A stretch of DNA of 6,862 nt from Halovivax sp. (lineage in GTDB: Archaea > Halobacteriota > Halobacteria > Halobacteriales > Natrialbaceae): NCBI GenBank assembly GCA_007135505.1, contig SLIS01000221.1:1-6862 (forward strand). The letters run 5' to 3'. The first letter of the stretch is position 1. The number at the start of each line of letters is the position of its first letter. Positions 1 to 5,807 of the stretch are shown here, in pieces. The notes below the pieces were generated by a model, which was given only the letters and a program-made list of their open reading frames with translations, was not told the DNA's origin and did no database searches. The translations under genes were made by a program, and so were the position numbers.

Positions 1-497
1 GCGACAACCACGCCAACGAAATCAATGCCATTGCCCGGTCATTTCCCGAATTCGACGTGATCCTCGGCGGTCACACTCATCGAGTCGTTCCCGGCATCGA
101 GATCAACGGCGACGCGTTCGACGTGATGGCGGAGACCTACCCCGATCTGGCCGACGAGGGGACGGTCTTTCACGGGCCCAGCGAGGCCGTCGCCGACGAC
201 TTCGACGACGGGCAGTTCGATGCCGTCTACTCGGTCGAGACGCTCCAGCACCTGCACCCGGATCACGAGTGGGTCTTCGCGGAGCTGGCCCGGATCACCG
301 ACGACCTCCTCGTCACCATCGAGAATGAGGGCAAGGAGGAAGGCGACGGGACCGACGACGTGACGTACGTCACCGACGACGTCCCGCTCTACTACCGCGA
401 CTGGAATCTGGTGTTCACCGAGCGAGGCCTCGTCGAGGTCGACGTCGAACGTCACGAGCGCGACACCGTCCGGGTGTTTCGTTGGTCGGACGAGTGA
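1..497 (+). CDS. Partial chimeric ORF: metallophosphoesterase GGHTH segment fused to C-terminal half of a SAM-dependent methyltransferase
   Basis: The frame is open from base 3 to the TGA at 495-497 and its start lies outside the window. The first ~30 residues (DNHANEINAIA, then FDVILGGHTH) match the 5'-nucleotidase/UshA-like calcineurin phosphoesterases, where the last His-rich motif supplies metal ligands. From about base 94 (IEINGDAFDVM onward) the protein instead reads like a class I methyltransferase of haloarchaeal type: the acidic end of beta-2 (IEIN), then FDAVYSVETLQHLHPD around bases 216-263, then VTIENEG and a YYRDWN segment near the end. The glycine-rich SAM motif I that should precede IEIN is absent, and the phosphoesterase C-terminal part is absent, so neither enzyme is likely to be active. 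A GTG at 57 sits inside the phosphoesterase motif and is not a credible start. The codon use is ordinary for the window. It could be a deletion fusion, a decayed gene or an assembly join. The two family matches are from recognised motifs; inactivity is inferred. Confidence 0.7.
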   Translation, partial: DNHANEINAIARSFPEFDVILGGHTHRVVPGIEINGDAFDVMAETYPDLADEGTVFHGPSEAVADDFDDGQFDAVYSVETLQHLHPDHEWVFAELARITDDLLVTIENEGKEEGDGTDDVTYVTDDVPLYYRDWNLVFTERGLVEVDVERHERDTVRVFRWSDE

Positions 498-549
498 GCC
501 CGCCGACGAAACGGCGAGGCGGGCCGCCGGTGACCGGTTCGAGGTCACC
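498..549. repeat. Two adjacent hairpins between convergent genes, possible bidirectional terminator
   Basis: Two perfect 7-bp inverted repeats fill the gap between the converging stop codons. The first is GCCCGCC at 498-504 with GGCGGGC at 518-524. The second is GGTGACC at 529-535 with GGTCACC at 543-549, and its right arm runs over the stop codon of the oxidoreductase gene (545-547). No T-rich tract follows on either strand, and archaeal termination relies mainly on such tracts, so a role in termination or in protecting RNA ends is only inferred from position. Confidence 0.45.
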
Positions 550-1882
550 CACGCGGGAAGTTGTCGATCGTCGCCGCTTCGAAAGCGTCTTCGTCGAACG
601 TGTACTTACCGTCGAGGGACTCGAGTACGCGTTCGGCGTTCAGTCTGGCGTTGTGCAAACAGATGGAGGCGCCGGGTGAGGGCGTGATGTCGAAAACGAT
701 CGCCGGACCCTCGAGGGAGACCTCCGTCATGCGCAGCGTTCCCGACTCGACGTCGACGATCTGGGGTCGAATCCCACCAATACCGGCCGCTCGCTCGACG
801 TCGCCGCGTTCGATGGTCGGGACGATCTTCTCGACGTGCGGGAGAAACGCGCGCTGACCGACGACAGGGGCGTCGTAGGCGAGGTTTCGCAGGAGAAACG
901 GCAGGAACGTCCTGTCAGCAAGCAGAGATGTGTAACTCCGGACGGCGCCGAATCGAAGGCCGAACACCTCGAGGAAGTCCGGTATCGTGGAGAGCCGACC
1001 GCGCTCTAAGGTGGGGACGACCTTCGCTGTCGGGCCGAACCGGGTTACGTCGGCGTCGTAGACATCCGCGTCGCCGTGGATCGCGGCGAAAGGCAGGTCT
1101 TTCAGCTGAACCGTGTAGACCTTGCCGTTCAGCAGACCGCCGTCGGCGACGAAGAAGCTCCCGGCGACCGGCAGCAAGGACAGGTGCTCCCCGTAGCCCA
1201 GCTGCTGGGCGAGCCCGAGGCTGTGGGCGCCTGCAGCGACCACCGCGAAATCGGCGTCGAACGAGCCGATCGGTGTGGAGAGGACGTATCCGGCCGCCGA
1301 TTCCTCGATTGCCGTCACCGGCGCGTCCGTGTAGACGTCGACGCCACCGACGTCGCACGCCGTATCGACGAACGAGCGTGCGAGAGCGCCGTAGTCGACG
1401 GTGTAACCGTCGGGCGTTCGGAGTGCCAGCAGGGACTCGTCCGGGTCCCTACCCGCGACGACTGCCGGTTCGATCTCCCCGATCTTCTCGCGGCCGATCG
1501 GGGACAGTTTCGGGAAGAGTTCGTCGAAGCCCTCCTCGTCATACCGCCGTCGGAGGGCAGCTACCTCCTCGTCGCCGACACCGAGGACCAGTTTCGAGCG
1601 GACGCTGTGGAACTCGCGGCCGGGATCGGTCGCCTCGAGGTACCCCGCGACCAGTTCGGCACCCTCCTTGACCGCCTCGGCCCGATCGCGGCCGTAGTTG
1701 GTCTCGATGTCCCCGAAGTGAAGCGTCTGGGAGTTATGCGTGTGTCGGGAGTTGACGCCGCCGATATCGGCTTCTTTCTCGAGGAGCGCGACGCGCTCGA
1801 CGTCGGTGAAGCAGGCGAGCGTGTACAGCACTGCCGCTCCGGTCACGCCACCGCCGACGACGACTACGTCGTACTCGTTCAT
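545..1882 (-). CDS. mqo: Malate:quinone oxidoreductase-like FAD-dependent oxidoreductase
   Basis: A 445-residue FAD protein, close to the usual ~450-residue length of the Helicobacter-type malate:quinone oxidoreductases. This family oxidises malate to oxaloacetate and passes electrons to the membrane quinone pool, linking the TCA cycle to respiration as a peripheral membrane enzyme. The N-terminus has the dinucleotide-binding fold: GGGVTG at residues 10-15 (GxGxxG) and the acidic ribose-binding E35 at the end of beta-2. HNSQTLHFGDIETNY at 49-63 is the family's signature near the flavin. GIGGIRPQ (367-374) and TPSPGAS (400-406) match the C-terminal FAD-closing motifs, where related enzymes have GASPGAS. 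No signal peptide or membrane helix is seen. ATG at 1882 is chosen because the flavin-binding beta strand begins three residues later. It converges on the upstream fused gene and has no operon partner. Malate as substrate is inferred from family; a related 2-hydroxyacid oxidase of the same superfamily is the main alternative. Confidence 0.8.
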   Translation of the reverse strand: MNEYDVVVVGGGVTGAAVLYTLACFTDVERVALLEKEADIGGVNSRHTHNSQTLHFGDIETNYGRDRAEAVKEGAELVAGYLEATDPGREFHSVRSKLVLGVGDEEVAALRRRYDEEGFDELFPKLSPIGREKIGEIEPAVVAGRDPDESLLALRTPDGYTVDYGALARSFVDTACDVGGVDVYTDAPVTAIEESAAGYVLSTPIGSFDADFAVVAAGAHSLGLAQQLGYGEHLSLLPVAGSFFVADGGLLNGKVYTVQLKDLPFAAIHGDADVYDADVTRFGPTAKVVPTLERGRLSTIPDFLEVFGLRFGAVRSYTSLLADRTFLPFLLRNLAYDAPVVGQRAFLPHVEKIVPTIERGDVERAAGIGGIRPQIVDVESGTLRMTEVSLEGPAIVFDITPSPGASICLHNARLNAERVLESLDGKYTFDEDAFEAATIDNFPRG

Positions 1883-1925
1883 GATTCGGATTCGATCGAT
1901 CCTCGTCGGAAGAGGGCACCGCGTA

Positions 1926-1936
1926 CACTAAATTCC
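1926..1936 (-). promoter_or_regulatory. Weak TATA-like element upstream of the malate:quinone oxidoreductase gene
   Basis: Read on the minus strand the sequence is GGAATTTAGTG, the only AT-rich stretch between the ATG at 1882 and the repeat-rich intergenic region. It lies about 45-53 bases upstream of the start codon, which would give a leader of roughly 20-25 bases. A weak GAGG lies in that leader, about 16 bases from the ATG. The match to the haloarchaeal TATA consensus is partial, so this is tentative. Confidence 0.3.
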
Positions 1937-1949
1937 TGACATCGGGCAA

Positions 1950-2290
1950 CGAGAGTCGGGGCCACCGAGGGATTCGATCCCCCCCAATCGGTGACGTGGG
2001 TCCGGCTGCACCCGTTACGTGCCTGTTGGTACGGCTCGTGCCTTGCGGGCACGCTCATCGTACCCGCTACTTGCGAGGACCGACGTGGACGGCCCGGTGA
2101 GGTGGCGGGCATGGACCGGCTAGTTTGTTCGGCAGGGAACCCCGAAGCCGACGGGGAACCGAGAGTGGACTCACCGGGACGCTACGGCACTACGTGACCC
2201 TCGGTGTGGACGTATTCGAGTCAGTATACACTGAGACACGAGAGCGTTCGTGTAGCGTGCTGGATCGGGGGTGATCGATCCCCGGTAACG
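1950..2290. ncRNA. Candidate structured non-coding RNA or repeat-rich regulatory region; strand unknown
   Basis: This part of the 469-base gap at 1883-2351 has no ORF resembling a haloarchaeal protein but a chain of inverted repeats: CACCGA 1963-1968 with TCGGTG 1988-1993, enclosing GGGAT/ATCCC; ACGTGGGT 1994-2001 with ACCC 2010-2013 and ACGT 2017-2020; GGTACG/CGTACC and CGTGCC/GGCACG stacked in 2028-2064; CCCGGTGAG 2093-2101 with CTCACCGGG 2170-2178; CCCCG 2140-2144 with CGGGG 2152-2156; TCAGT/ACTGA 2221-2234; ACACGA/TCGTGT 2236-2253; CGGGG/CCCCG 2266-2284. GTCGG 1955-1959 with CCGAC 2080-2084 could close a multiloop around the first three hairpins. I looked for hallmark motifs of RNase P RNA (GGAAAGTCC), SRP RNA (GGAAGG), 5S rRNA and tRNA on both strands and found none. 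An RNA gene is inferred from repeat density alone; no transcript evidence exists, and a decayed region with chance GC-rich repeats is the alternative. Confidence 0.35.
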
Positions 2291-2351
2291 AAGCGCCGGG
2301 TAATTTTGGAGTGAACAGGCCCAAACATCGCCCTTTAGCGCGGGGAGGATA

Positions 2352-3266
2352 TCAACCTGGGAGCGAGACGAGCGTCGCGCCGACCACCACGACGACCGCC
2401 GAGAACCCGACCCGCCAGGTGAGTCGTTCCAGGTGTCGGGGCAGCGCGATCAGCGAAAAGACGACGACGAGAAGCGGAGCGAGTTGCAACAGGGGCACGA
2501 CGAGGACGACCGGTGCCAGCGAAAGCGCGCCGAAGTAACCCAGAAATCCCACGGTCGTCGAAACACCGGCCGCCACGAACCAGCCGGTCGAGTGGGTCCG
2601 GGGCGGGACGACGGGACCGGTACCGCGGAGCGTCATGTAGCCGAGGAAGGCCGCCGTGGCCGTCCCGGCCATCACGAGAATACCGGGAAGGACCGGCGTC
2701 CCGGCGTCGAGTCCGATCGAGATGAAGATCGGCTCGATGCCGATGAACAGCGCCGCGCCGATCGGGAGTGCGAGCATGGCGCTGGCCTCACCGAGCGTGC
2801 GCCCCGATCCGGCCTCGGCCGTCTCCCAGGAGACGATGGCGACGCCGGCGACGACCAGGACGATGCCGAGCGCGTGGGTCGCCGTGACCCGTTCGCCGAG
2901 GACGATCACCGCGATCAGCGTCGCGAACAGGACGTTCGATGCGATCACCGGCGAGGTGAGGTTCGCACCGAGCTCGTCGACGCTTCGAAAGAGCAGGAGG
3001 CGGGCCGCGAACATCCCGACGAGGCCGGCCGCGGCGAAAGCGAGTGCAGACGTCGGCGTGAAGAGCTGCGTGTACGGCGGCGCGTACAGAAATGCAACCG
3101 GTGGCGCCAGCAACACCACGTTACAGAACAACGCGACGAGTACCGCGTCGTTGACGTCACCCTCGACCGTCCCGAGGCGAACGAAGAGGTACTGACCCGC
3201 GAACCCGAGCGCACCGAGACAGGCGAGCCCGACACCGATCCACCACTCGGAGAGCTCGGGAAACAT
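2352..3266 (-). CDS. EamA/DMT-superfamily transporter, ten transmembrane helices
   Basis: A 304-residue, very hydrophobic protein with about ten predicted membrane helices, arranged as two EamA repeats (roughly residues 8-148 and 160-302), as in drug/metabolite transporters. Typical family features are the short charged loop followed by LGERVTATHALGIVLVVAGV near residue 120-145, where helices 4 and 5 meet, and the glycine- and alanine-rich helices. Members export or import small metabolites, amino acids or nucleotide-type compounds; nothing here fixes the substrate. The start ATG at 3266 lies directly in front of an amphipathic segment and the first helix. An AT-rich ATATATG context and a TTAA about 27-30 bases upstream would suit a leaderless haloarchaeal mRNA. 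It follows the VOC gene on the same strand after 155 bases, which is too far to claim an operon. Family is secure, function unknown. Confidence 0.9.
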   Translation of the reverse strand: MFPELSEWWIGVGLACLGALGFAGQYLFVRLGTVEGDVNDAVLVALFCNVVLLAPPVAFLYAPPYTQLFTPTSALAFAAAGLVGMFAARLLLFRSVDELGANLTSPVIASNVLFATLIAVIVLGERVTATHALGIVLVVAGVAIVSWETAEAGSGRTLGEASAMLALPIGAALFIGIEPIFISIGLDAGTPVLPGILVMAGTATAAFLGYMTLRGTGPVVPPRTHSTGWFVAAGVSTTVGFLGYFGALSLAPVVLVVPLLQLAPLLVVVFSLIALPRHLERLTWRVGFSAVVVVVGATLVSLPG

Positions 3267-3421
3267 ATATTCCGATTAGGACACGAGCGGTTAACGCCTA
3301 TGATCCCAGCAATCGAAACGCGTAGCGGGTCCTCCGGACGTGCCGGCTGCCCCGTCGCTCACACCCGCCATTTGCTCCACGATCCTGCCGTTCGCTCCCC
3401 GATACCGTCCCGCGATGCCGT

Positions 3422-3772
3422 TCAAACCGCCTCGGTCCCGTGCCGGAACGTCTGGAACTCGACGGTTCGGCCCTCGGGATCCTCGGCGAAGAACTGGTAG
3501 ATGCGATAGCGATCGTTCTCGACGGGCTCTTCGCGTGCGCGGTCAGTGAGTTCGTCGTACATCGCGTCGACGTCGCCGTCCGAGTCGTAAACGAAGGTGA
3601 TCGTGCCGTCGGTTTCGGCCCGCTCGCGCTCACAGAAGCCAAACAGCATGTTGTCGTACTGTAGGATGGTGCAGTCTGGTTGTTCGAGCCAGCGCTCGGC
3701 CCCGATCCGTTCGACGTAGAACGCGACGACCCGCTCCAGTGATTCGGTCCCGAAGAAGACGATGCCGGACAT
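3422..3772 (-). CDS. Small VOC-fold (glyoxalase/bleomycin-resistance-like) protein
   Basis: A 116-residue acidic cytoplasmic protein with the length and beta-alpha-beta-beta-beta pattern of a single VOC unit pair. The first motif is SGIVFFGTESLERVVAFYV (residues 2-20), where family members usually have a metal-binding His in beta-1. The middle has DNMLFGFC (40-47), and the end has DPEGRTVEFQTF (98-109) with E105 at the usual last metal-ligand position. The beta-1 His is absent, so a standard metal site is doubtful; the protein may bind ligands without catalysis. ATG at 3772 is preferred over an in-frame GTG six bases upstream, because a TTACT element on the minus strand about 27 bases before the ATG would fit a leaderless transcript. 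It is divergent from the GTPase gene across a 225-base gap. Glyoxalase, fosfomycin- or bleomycin-resistance activity cannot be assigned. Confidence 0.8.
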   Translation of the reverse strand: MSGIVFFGTESLERVVAFYVERIGAERWLEQPDCTILQYDNMLFGFCERERAETDGTITFVYDSDGDVDAMYDELTDRAREEPVENDRYRIYQFFAEDPEGRTVEFQTFRHGTEAV

Positions 3773-3965
3773 ACGCACGTCGAGTACCTGCGGGGAGTAA
3801 CCTGTTGGGGTTCCGGATGGCCTATCACAGCTGCGGACTTGGTGAGCGGGTTCGAACAGGACGGTCGGACTGGTCTGTGAGTACGCAGATTGGGTAGTCA
3901 GTCCGACGCCGACTCGTGGGGAGTGAGCCCTGAAACCACCTCACACGGCCACTCGCAGGTAGAAA

Positions 3966-3976
3966 CCCGTTTAGGC
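3966..3976 (+). promoter_or_regulatory. TATA-like element for leaderless transcription of the GTPase gene
   Basis: CCCGTTTAGGC lies with its TTTA centred about 26 bases before the ATG at 3998 and is preceded by an A-rich GAAA, as in a BRE-plus-TATA arrangement. That spacing predicts transcription beginning at or very near the start codon, which is common in haloarchaea and agrees with the absence of a Shine-Dalgarno site here. Confidence 0.4.
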
Positions 3977-3997
3977 AACCGGTCCCTCGACCCGCCA

Positions 3998-5185
3998 ATG
4001 AGTTATCGGATCGGGCTGGTCGGCAAACCCTCCGTGGGCAAGTCGACGCTGTTCAACGCGGCCACGATGAACGACGTCCCCGAGGGTGCCTACCCGTTTA
4101 CCACGATCGACCCATCGATCGGCGAGGCCTACGTCCGGACCTCGTGTGCGGCACCCGAGTTCGACGAGACGTGCCAGCCCGCCGTCGGCACCTGCGAGGA
4201 CGGAACGCGGTTCGTTCCCGTCAAGCTCGTCGACGTCGCGGGGCTCGTTCCCGGTGCCCACGAGGGCCGGGGACTCGGCAATCAGTTTCTCACCGACCTG
4301 AACGAGACCGACGTGCTCGTCCACGTGGTCGACTTCTCCGGAACGACCGACCTGGAGGGCGAAGCGACCGAGGATCACGACCCCCGCGAGGACATCGACT
4401 TCCTCGAGGCAGAACTCGACGCGTGGTACCTCGACATCCTGGAGAAGGGGATCAGGCGCTACGAGGACCAGTACCTCGCGGACACCGAGCCCGAGGAGGT
4501 CCTCGGCGAGCAACTCTCGGCCTTCGCCATTTCGCCGGCCGAGATCAAACAGACCATCCTCTCGCTCGACCTCCCGGTCGCCCCGCTCGAGTGGGATGGC
4601 GACGAACGGTCCGATCTCGCTCGTGAAATACGCAGGCGAACGAAGCCGATGGTCGTCGCGGCGAACAAGATGGACACGCCCGCCGCCCAGGATAACTGGG
4701 ACGAGATCACGAACGACCCCGACTACGCCCACCTGACGTTCGTCCCGGTTTCAGCACACGCGGAGAAGGCGCTGAAGAACGCGAAAGAGCAAGGCGCCGT
4801 CGAGTACACGCCCGGCGACGACGAGTTCTCCGTCACGGCCGACCTCCCGGCGGACCAGGAGGCCGGCCTCGAGCGGATTCGTGAGTTCGTCGAGGCCTAC
4901 GACGGCACCGGCGTCCAGCACGCGCTCGAGGCGGCCGTCTTCGACGTCCTCGGGCTGAAAGCCGTGTTCCCCGGATCGGCGTCCGGAACCTGGTCGAAGG
5001 GACCGTTCCGAGACTGCTTCCTCCTGGCCCCGGACGCGACGGCGGCGGACTTCGCGTACCACCTCCACTCCGACATCGGTGACGGGTTCCTCCACGGCCT
5101 CGACTGTCGCGAGAACCGCCAGGTCGGCGCCGACACCGTGCTCGATCACCGCGACGTCGTCGAAGTCGTCTCGACGAACCAGTAA
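3998..5185 (+). CDS. Obg-family P-loop GTPase of the archaeal Ygr210/YchF type, with TGS domain
   Basis: A 395-residue cytoplasmic protein with all GTPase motifs: GKPSVGKST (G1, 9-17), YPFTT switch region (32-36), DVAGL (G3, 79-83) followed by VPGAHEGRGLGNQF typical of this branch, and NKMD (G4, N223-D226). The C-terminal ~80 residues (from about 315) form a TGS domain, a small RNA/ribosome-associated module. The order and length agree with Pyrococcus PH0525 and Methanocaldococcus MJ1332 as I remember them. True YchF proteins have an altered G4 (NxxE) and prefer ATP; NKMD here predicts GTP, although such genes are commonly named redox-regulated ATPase YchF. Members are thought to act on ribosomes or translation stress, but the exact role is unknown. 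Start chosen at ATG 3998, three residues before the first strand; the upstream in-frame ATG or GTG codons would add an unconserved tail overlapping the promoter. C50, C59 and C66 sit in a segment between the switch regions. Confidence 0.92.
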   Translation: MSYRIGLVGKPSVGKSTLFNAATMNDVPEGAYPFTTIDPSIGEAYVRTSCAAPEFDETCQPAVGTCEDGTRFVPVKLVDVAGLVPGAHEGRGLGNQFLTDLNETDVLVHVVDFSGTTDLEGEATEDHDPREDIDFLEAELDAWYLDILEKGIRRYEDQYLADTEPEEVLGEQLSAFAISPAEIKQTILSLDLPVAPLEWDGDERSDLAREIRRRTKPMVVAANKMDTPAAQDNWDEITNDPDYAHLTFVPVSAHAEKALKNAKEQGAVEYTPGDDEFSVTADLPADQEAGLERIREFVEAYDGTGVQHALEAAVFDVLGLKAVFPGSASGTWSKGPFRDCFLLAPDATAADFAYHLHSDIGDGFLHGLDCRENRQVGADTVLDHRDVVEVVSTNQ

Positions 5186-5210
5186 TCGGGGTTCGAACGG
5201 ACTCCGCTCC

Positions 5211-5226
5211 GGATTATTTATAATCC
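5211..5226 (+). promoter_or_regulatory. TATA box embedded in a perfect inverted repeat, upstream of the EVE-like gene
   Basis: GGATTATTTATAATCC has 7-base perfect arms (GGATTAT and ATAATCC) around a 2-base centre and contains TTTATAAT, the best TATA box of the window. Its centre is about 33 bases before the ATG at 5253, giving a predicted leader of about 6-8 bases. The symmetry over the TATA box suggests an operator where a dimeric regulator could block TBP/TFB binding; the promoter call is fairly secure, the operator call is inference. Confidence 0.6.
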
Positions 5227-5252
5227 AAAAGCATCTCGGTCAGCATATCCAC

Positions 5253-5735
5253 ATGACAAACCTGTTTCTGGCACCAGTCGATTCGCCGGATTTCGAGGCA
5301 AGCGTTCGAACTCCCGTCGACCTCGACGCGATCGAAGATCGCCCGGACGCACTGAACGACACCGACAGTGTTCGTCTCTGGGGAACGACGCCCGGAACGC
5401 GAAACGAGTCTAACTTCGAGAAGCTGCGTTCGGGAGACCTCGTCCTCTTCCGCGAGGACGATTCCTACGTCGGAATCGGCCGCGTCGGGACCACGTTCGA
5501 AGACGACGACGGGTGGGCGAGTTCCCGGATCTGGGACGACAGCGACTCGACGTTGCTGTATACGCTCTCTTCGTACCGTGACGTTTCAGTGCCACAATCG
5601 GCGGTCAATCGCATCTTCGGTTACTCGGATTCGTACGCGCCACAGGGCCTGATGCGCGTCGCCGACGGCAAGGTGACGAACGAGCCGGCCGCGATCGAGC
5701 TCGCACTCGAGCGCTACACCGAGCGAAACGCGTGA
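5253..5735 (+). CDS. Standalone EVE/PUA-like domain protein
   Basis: A 160-residue acidic soluble protein that I read as a single EVE-like domain (PUA superfamily), a fold that often recognises modified bases in nucleic acid. Supporting pattern: RLWGTTPGTRNESNFEKL (41-58), GDLVLFREDDSYVGIGRV (61-78), SRIWDD (91-96), LLYTLSSY (101-108), VPQSAVNRIFGY (113-124). This order (WG, then FEKLxxGDxVLF, then GxGRV, then IW or LW) is seen in EVE-like domains attached to modification-dependent restriction proteins, but there is no nuclease, ATPase or HNH part here. ATG at 5253 is chosen because it follows a TATA box at the right distance and the upstream in-frame extension overlaps the GTPase gene in an uncharacteristic frame. 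The racemase gene follows after 72 bases on the same strand. A function in nucleic-acid binding is inferred from fold resemblance only. Confidence 0.75.
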   Translation: MTNLFLAPVDSPDFEASVRTPVDLDAIEDRPDALNDTDSVRLWGTTPGTRNESNFEKLRSGDLVLFREDDSYVGIGRVGTTFEDDDGWASSRIWDDSDSTLLYTLSSYRDVSVPQSAVNRIFGYSDSYAPQGLMRVADGKVTNEPAAIELALERYTERNA

Positions 5736-5770
5736 GGTCGGGATGGGAGCCGAGCGCTCGACCCGCCGAC

Positions 5771-5786
5771 GTCGCCCTCGGGCGAC
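5771..5786 (+). repeat. Perfect hairpin between EVE-like and racemase genes
   Basis: GTCGCC (5771-5776) and GGCGAC (5781-5786) form a 6-bp stem with a CTCG loop, ending 6 bases before the racemase Shine-Dalgarno site. With no T-tract behind it, it is more likely a processing or stability element in a shared mRNA than a terminator. This is inferred from position. Confidence 0.4.
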
Positions 5787-5792
5787 AGAGAC

Positions 5793-5798
5793 GGAGGT
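5793..5798 (+). promoter_or_regulatory. Strong Shine-Dalgarno site of the racemase gene
   Basis: GGAGGT lies 9 bases before the ATG at 5808. It is the only strong ribosome binding site in the window; haloarchaeal genes with one are typically internal to an operon, which supports co-transcription with the EVE-like gene. Confidence 0.75.
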
Positions 5799-5807
5799 AA
5801 CTCGACG

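Noticed and set aside
928..1939. Long open frames opposite the malate:quinone oxidoreductase gene
   Set aside because: They are Arg-rich or otherwise unlike halophilic proteins and arise from GC-rich codon structure of the real gene on the minus strand.
1960..1985. tRNA T-arm-like GGGATTCGATCCC
   Set aside because: On neither strand does the loop have the TTC signature at the correct place, and no matching acceptor stem was found (the complement of GGTGGCC is missing at the needed distance).
1991..2197. Possible 68-residue protein on the plus strand inside the intergenic region
   Set aside because: Its composition is not acidic like haloarchaeal proteins, it has no recognisable motif, no start signals, and it overlaps the inverted repeats.
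1950..2290. RNase P RNA or SRP RNA
   Set aside because: The conserved GGAAAGTCC of RNase P RNA and the GGAAGG of the SRP RNA domain are absent on both strands.
3290..3370. 26-codon ATG-started frame on the minus strand between the VOC and transporter genes
   Set aside because: Too short, no ribosome binding site or promoter, and a neutral Gly-rich composition with no motif; nothing else supportable was seen in this 155-base gap.
2433..3500. 355-codon open frame opposite the EamA transporter and VOC genes
   Set aside because: A charged, low-complexity translation without motifs; the minus strand encodes clear membrane helices over the same bases.
3890..3997. N-terminal extension of the GTPase upstream of the ATG at 3998
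   Set aside because: The extra 36 residues have no family counterpart, and they cover a TATA-like element placed for a leaderless start at 3998.
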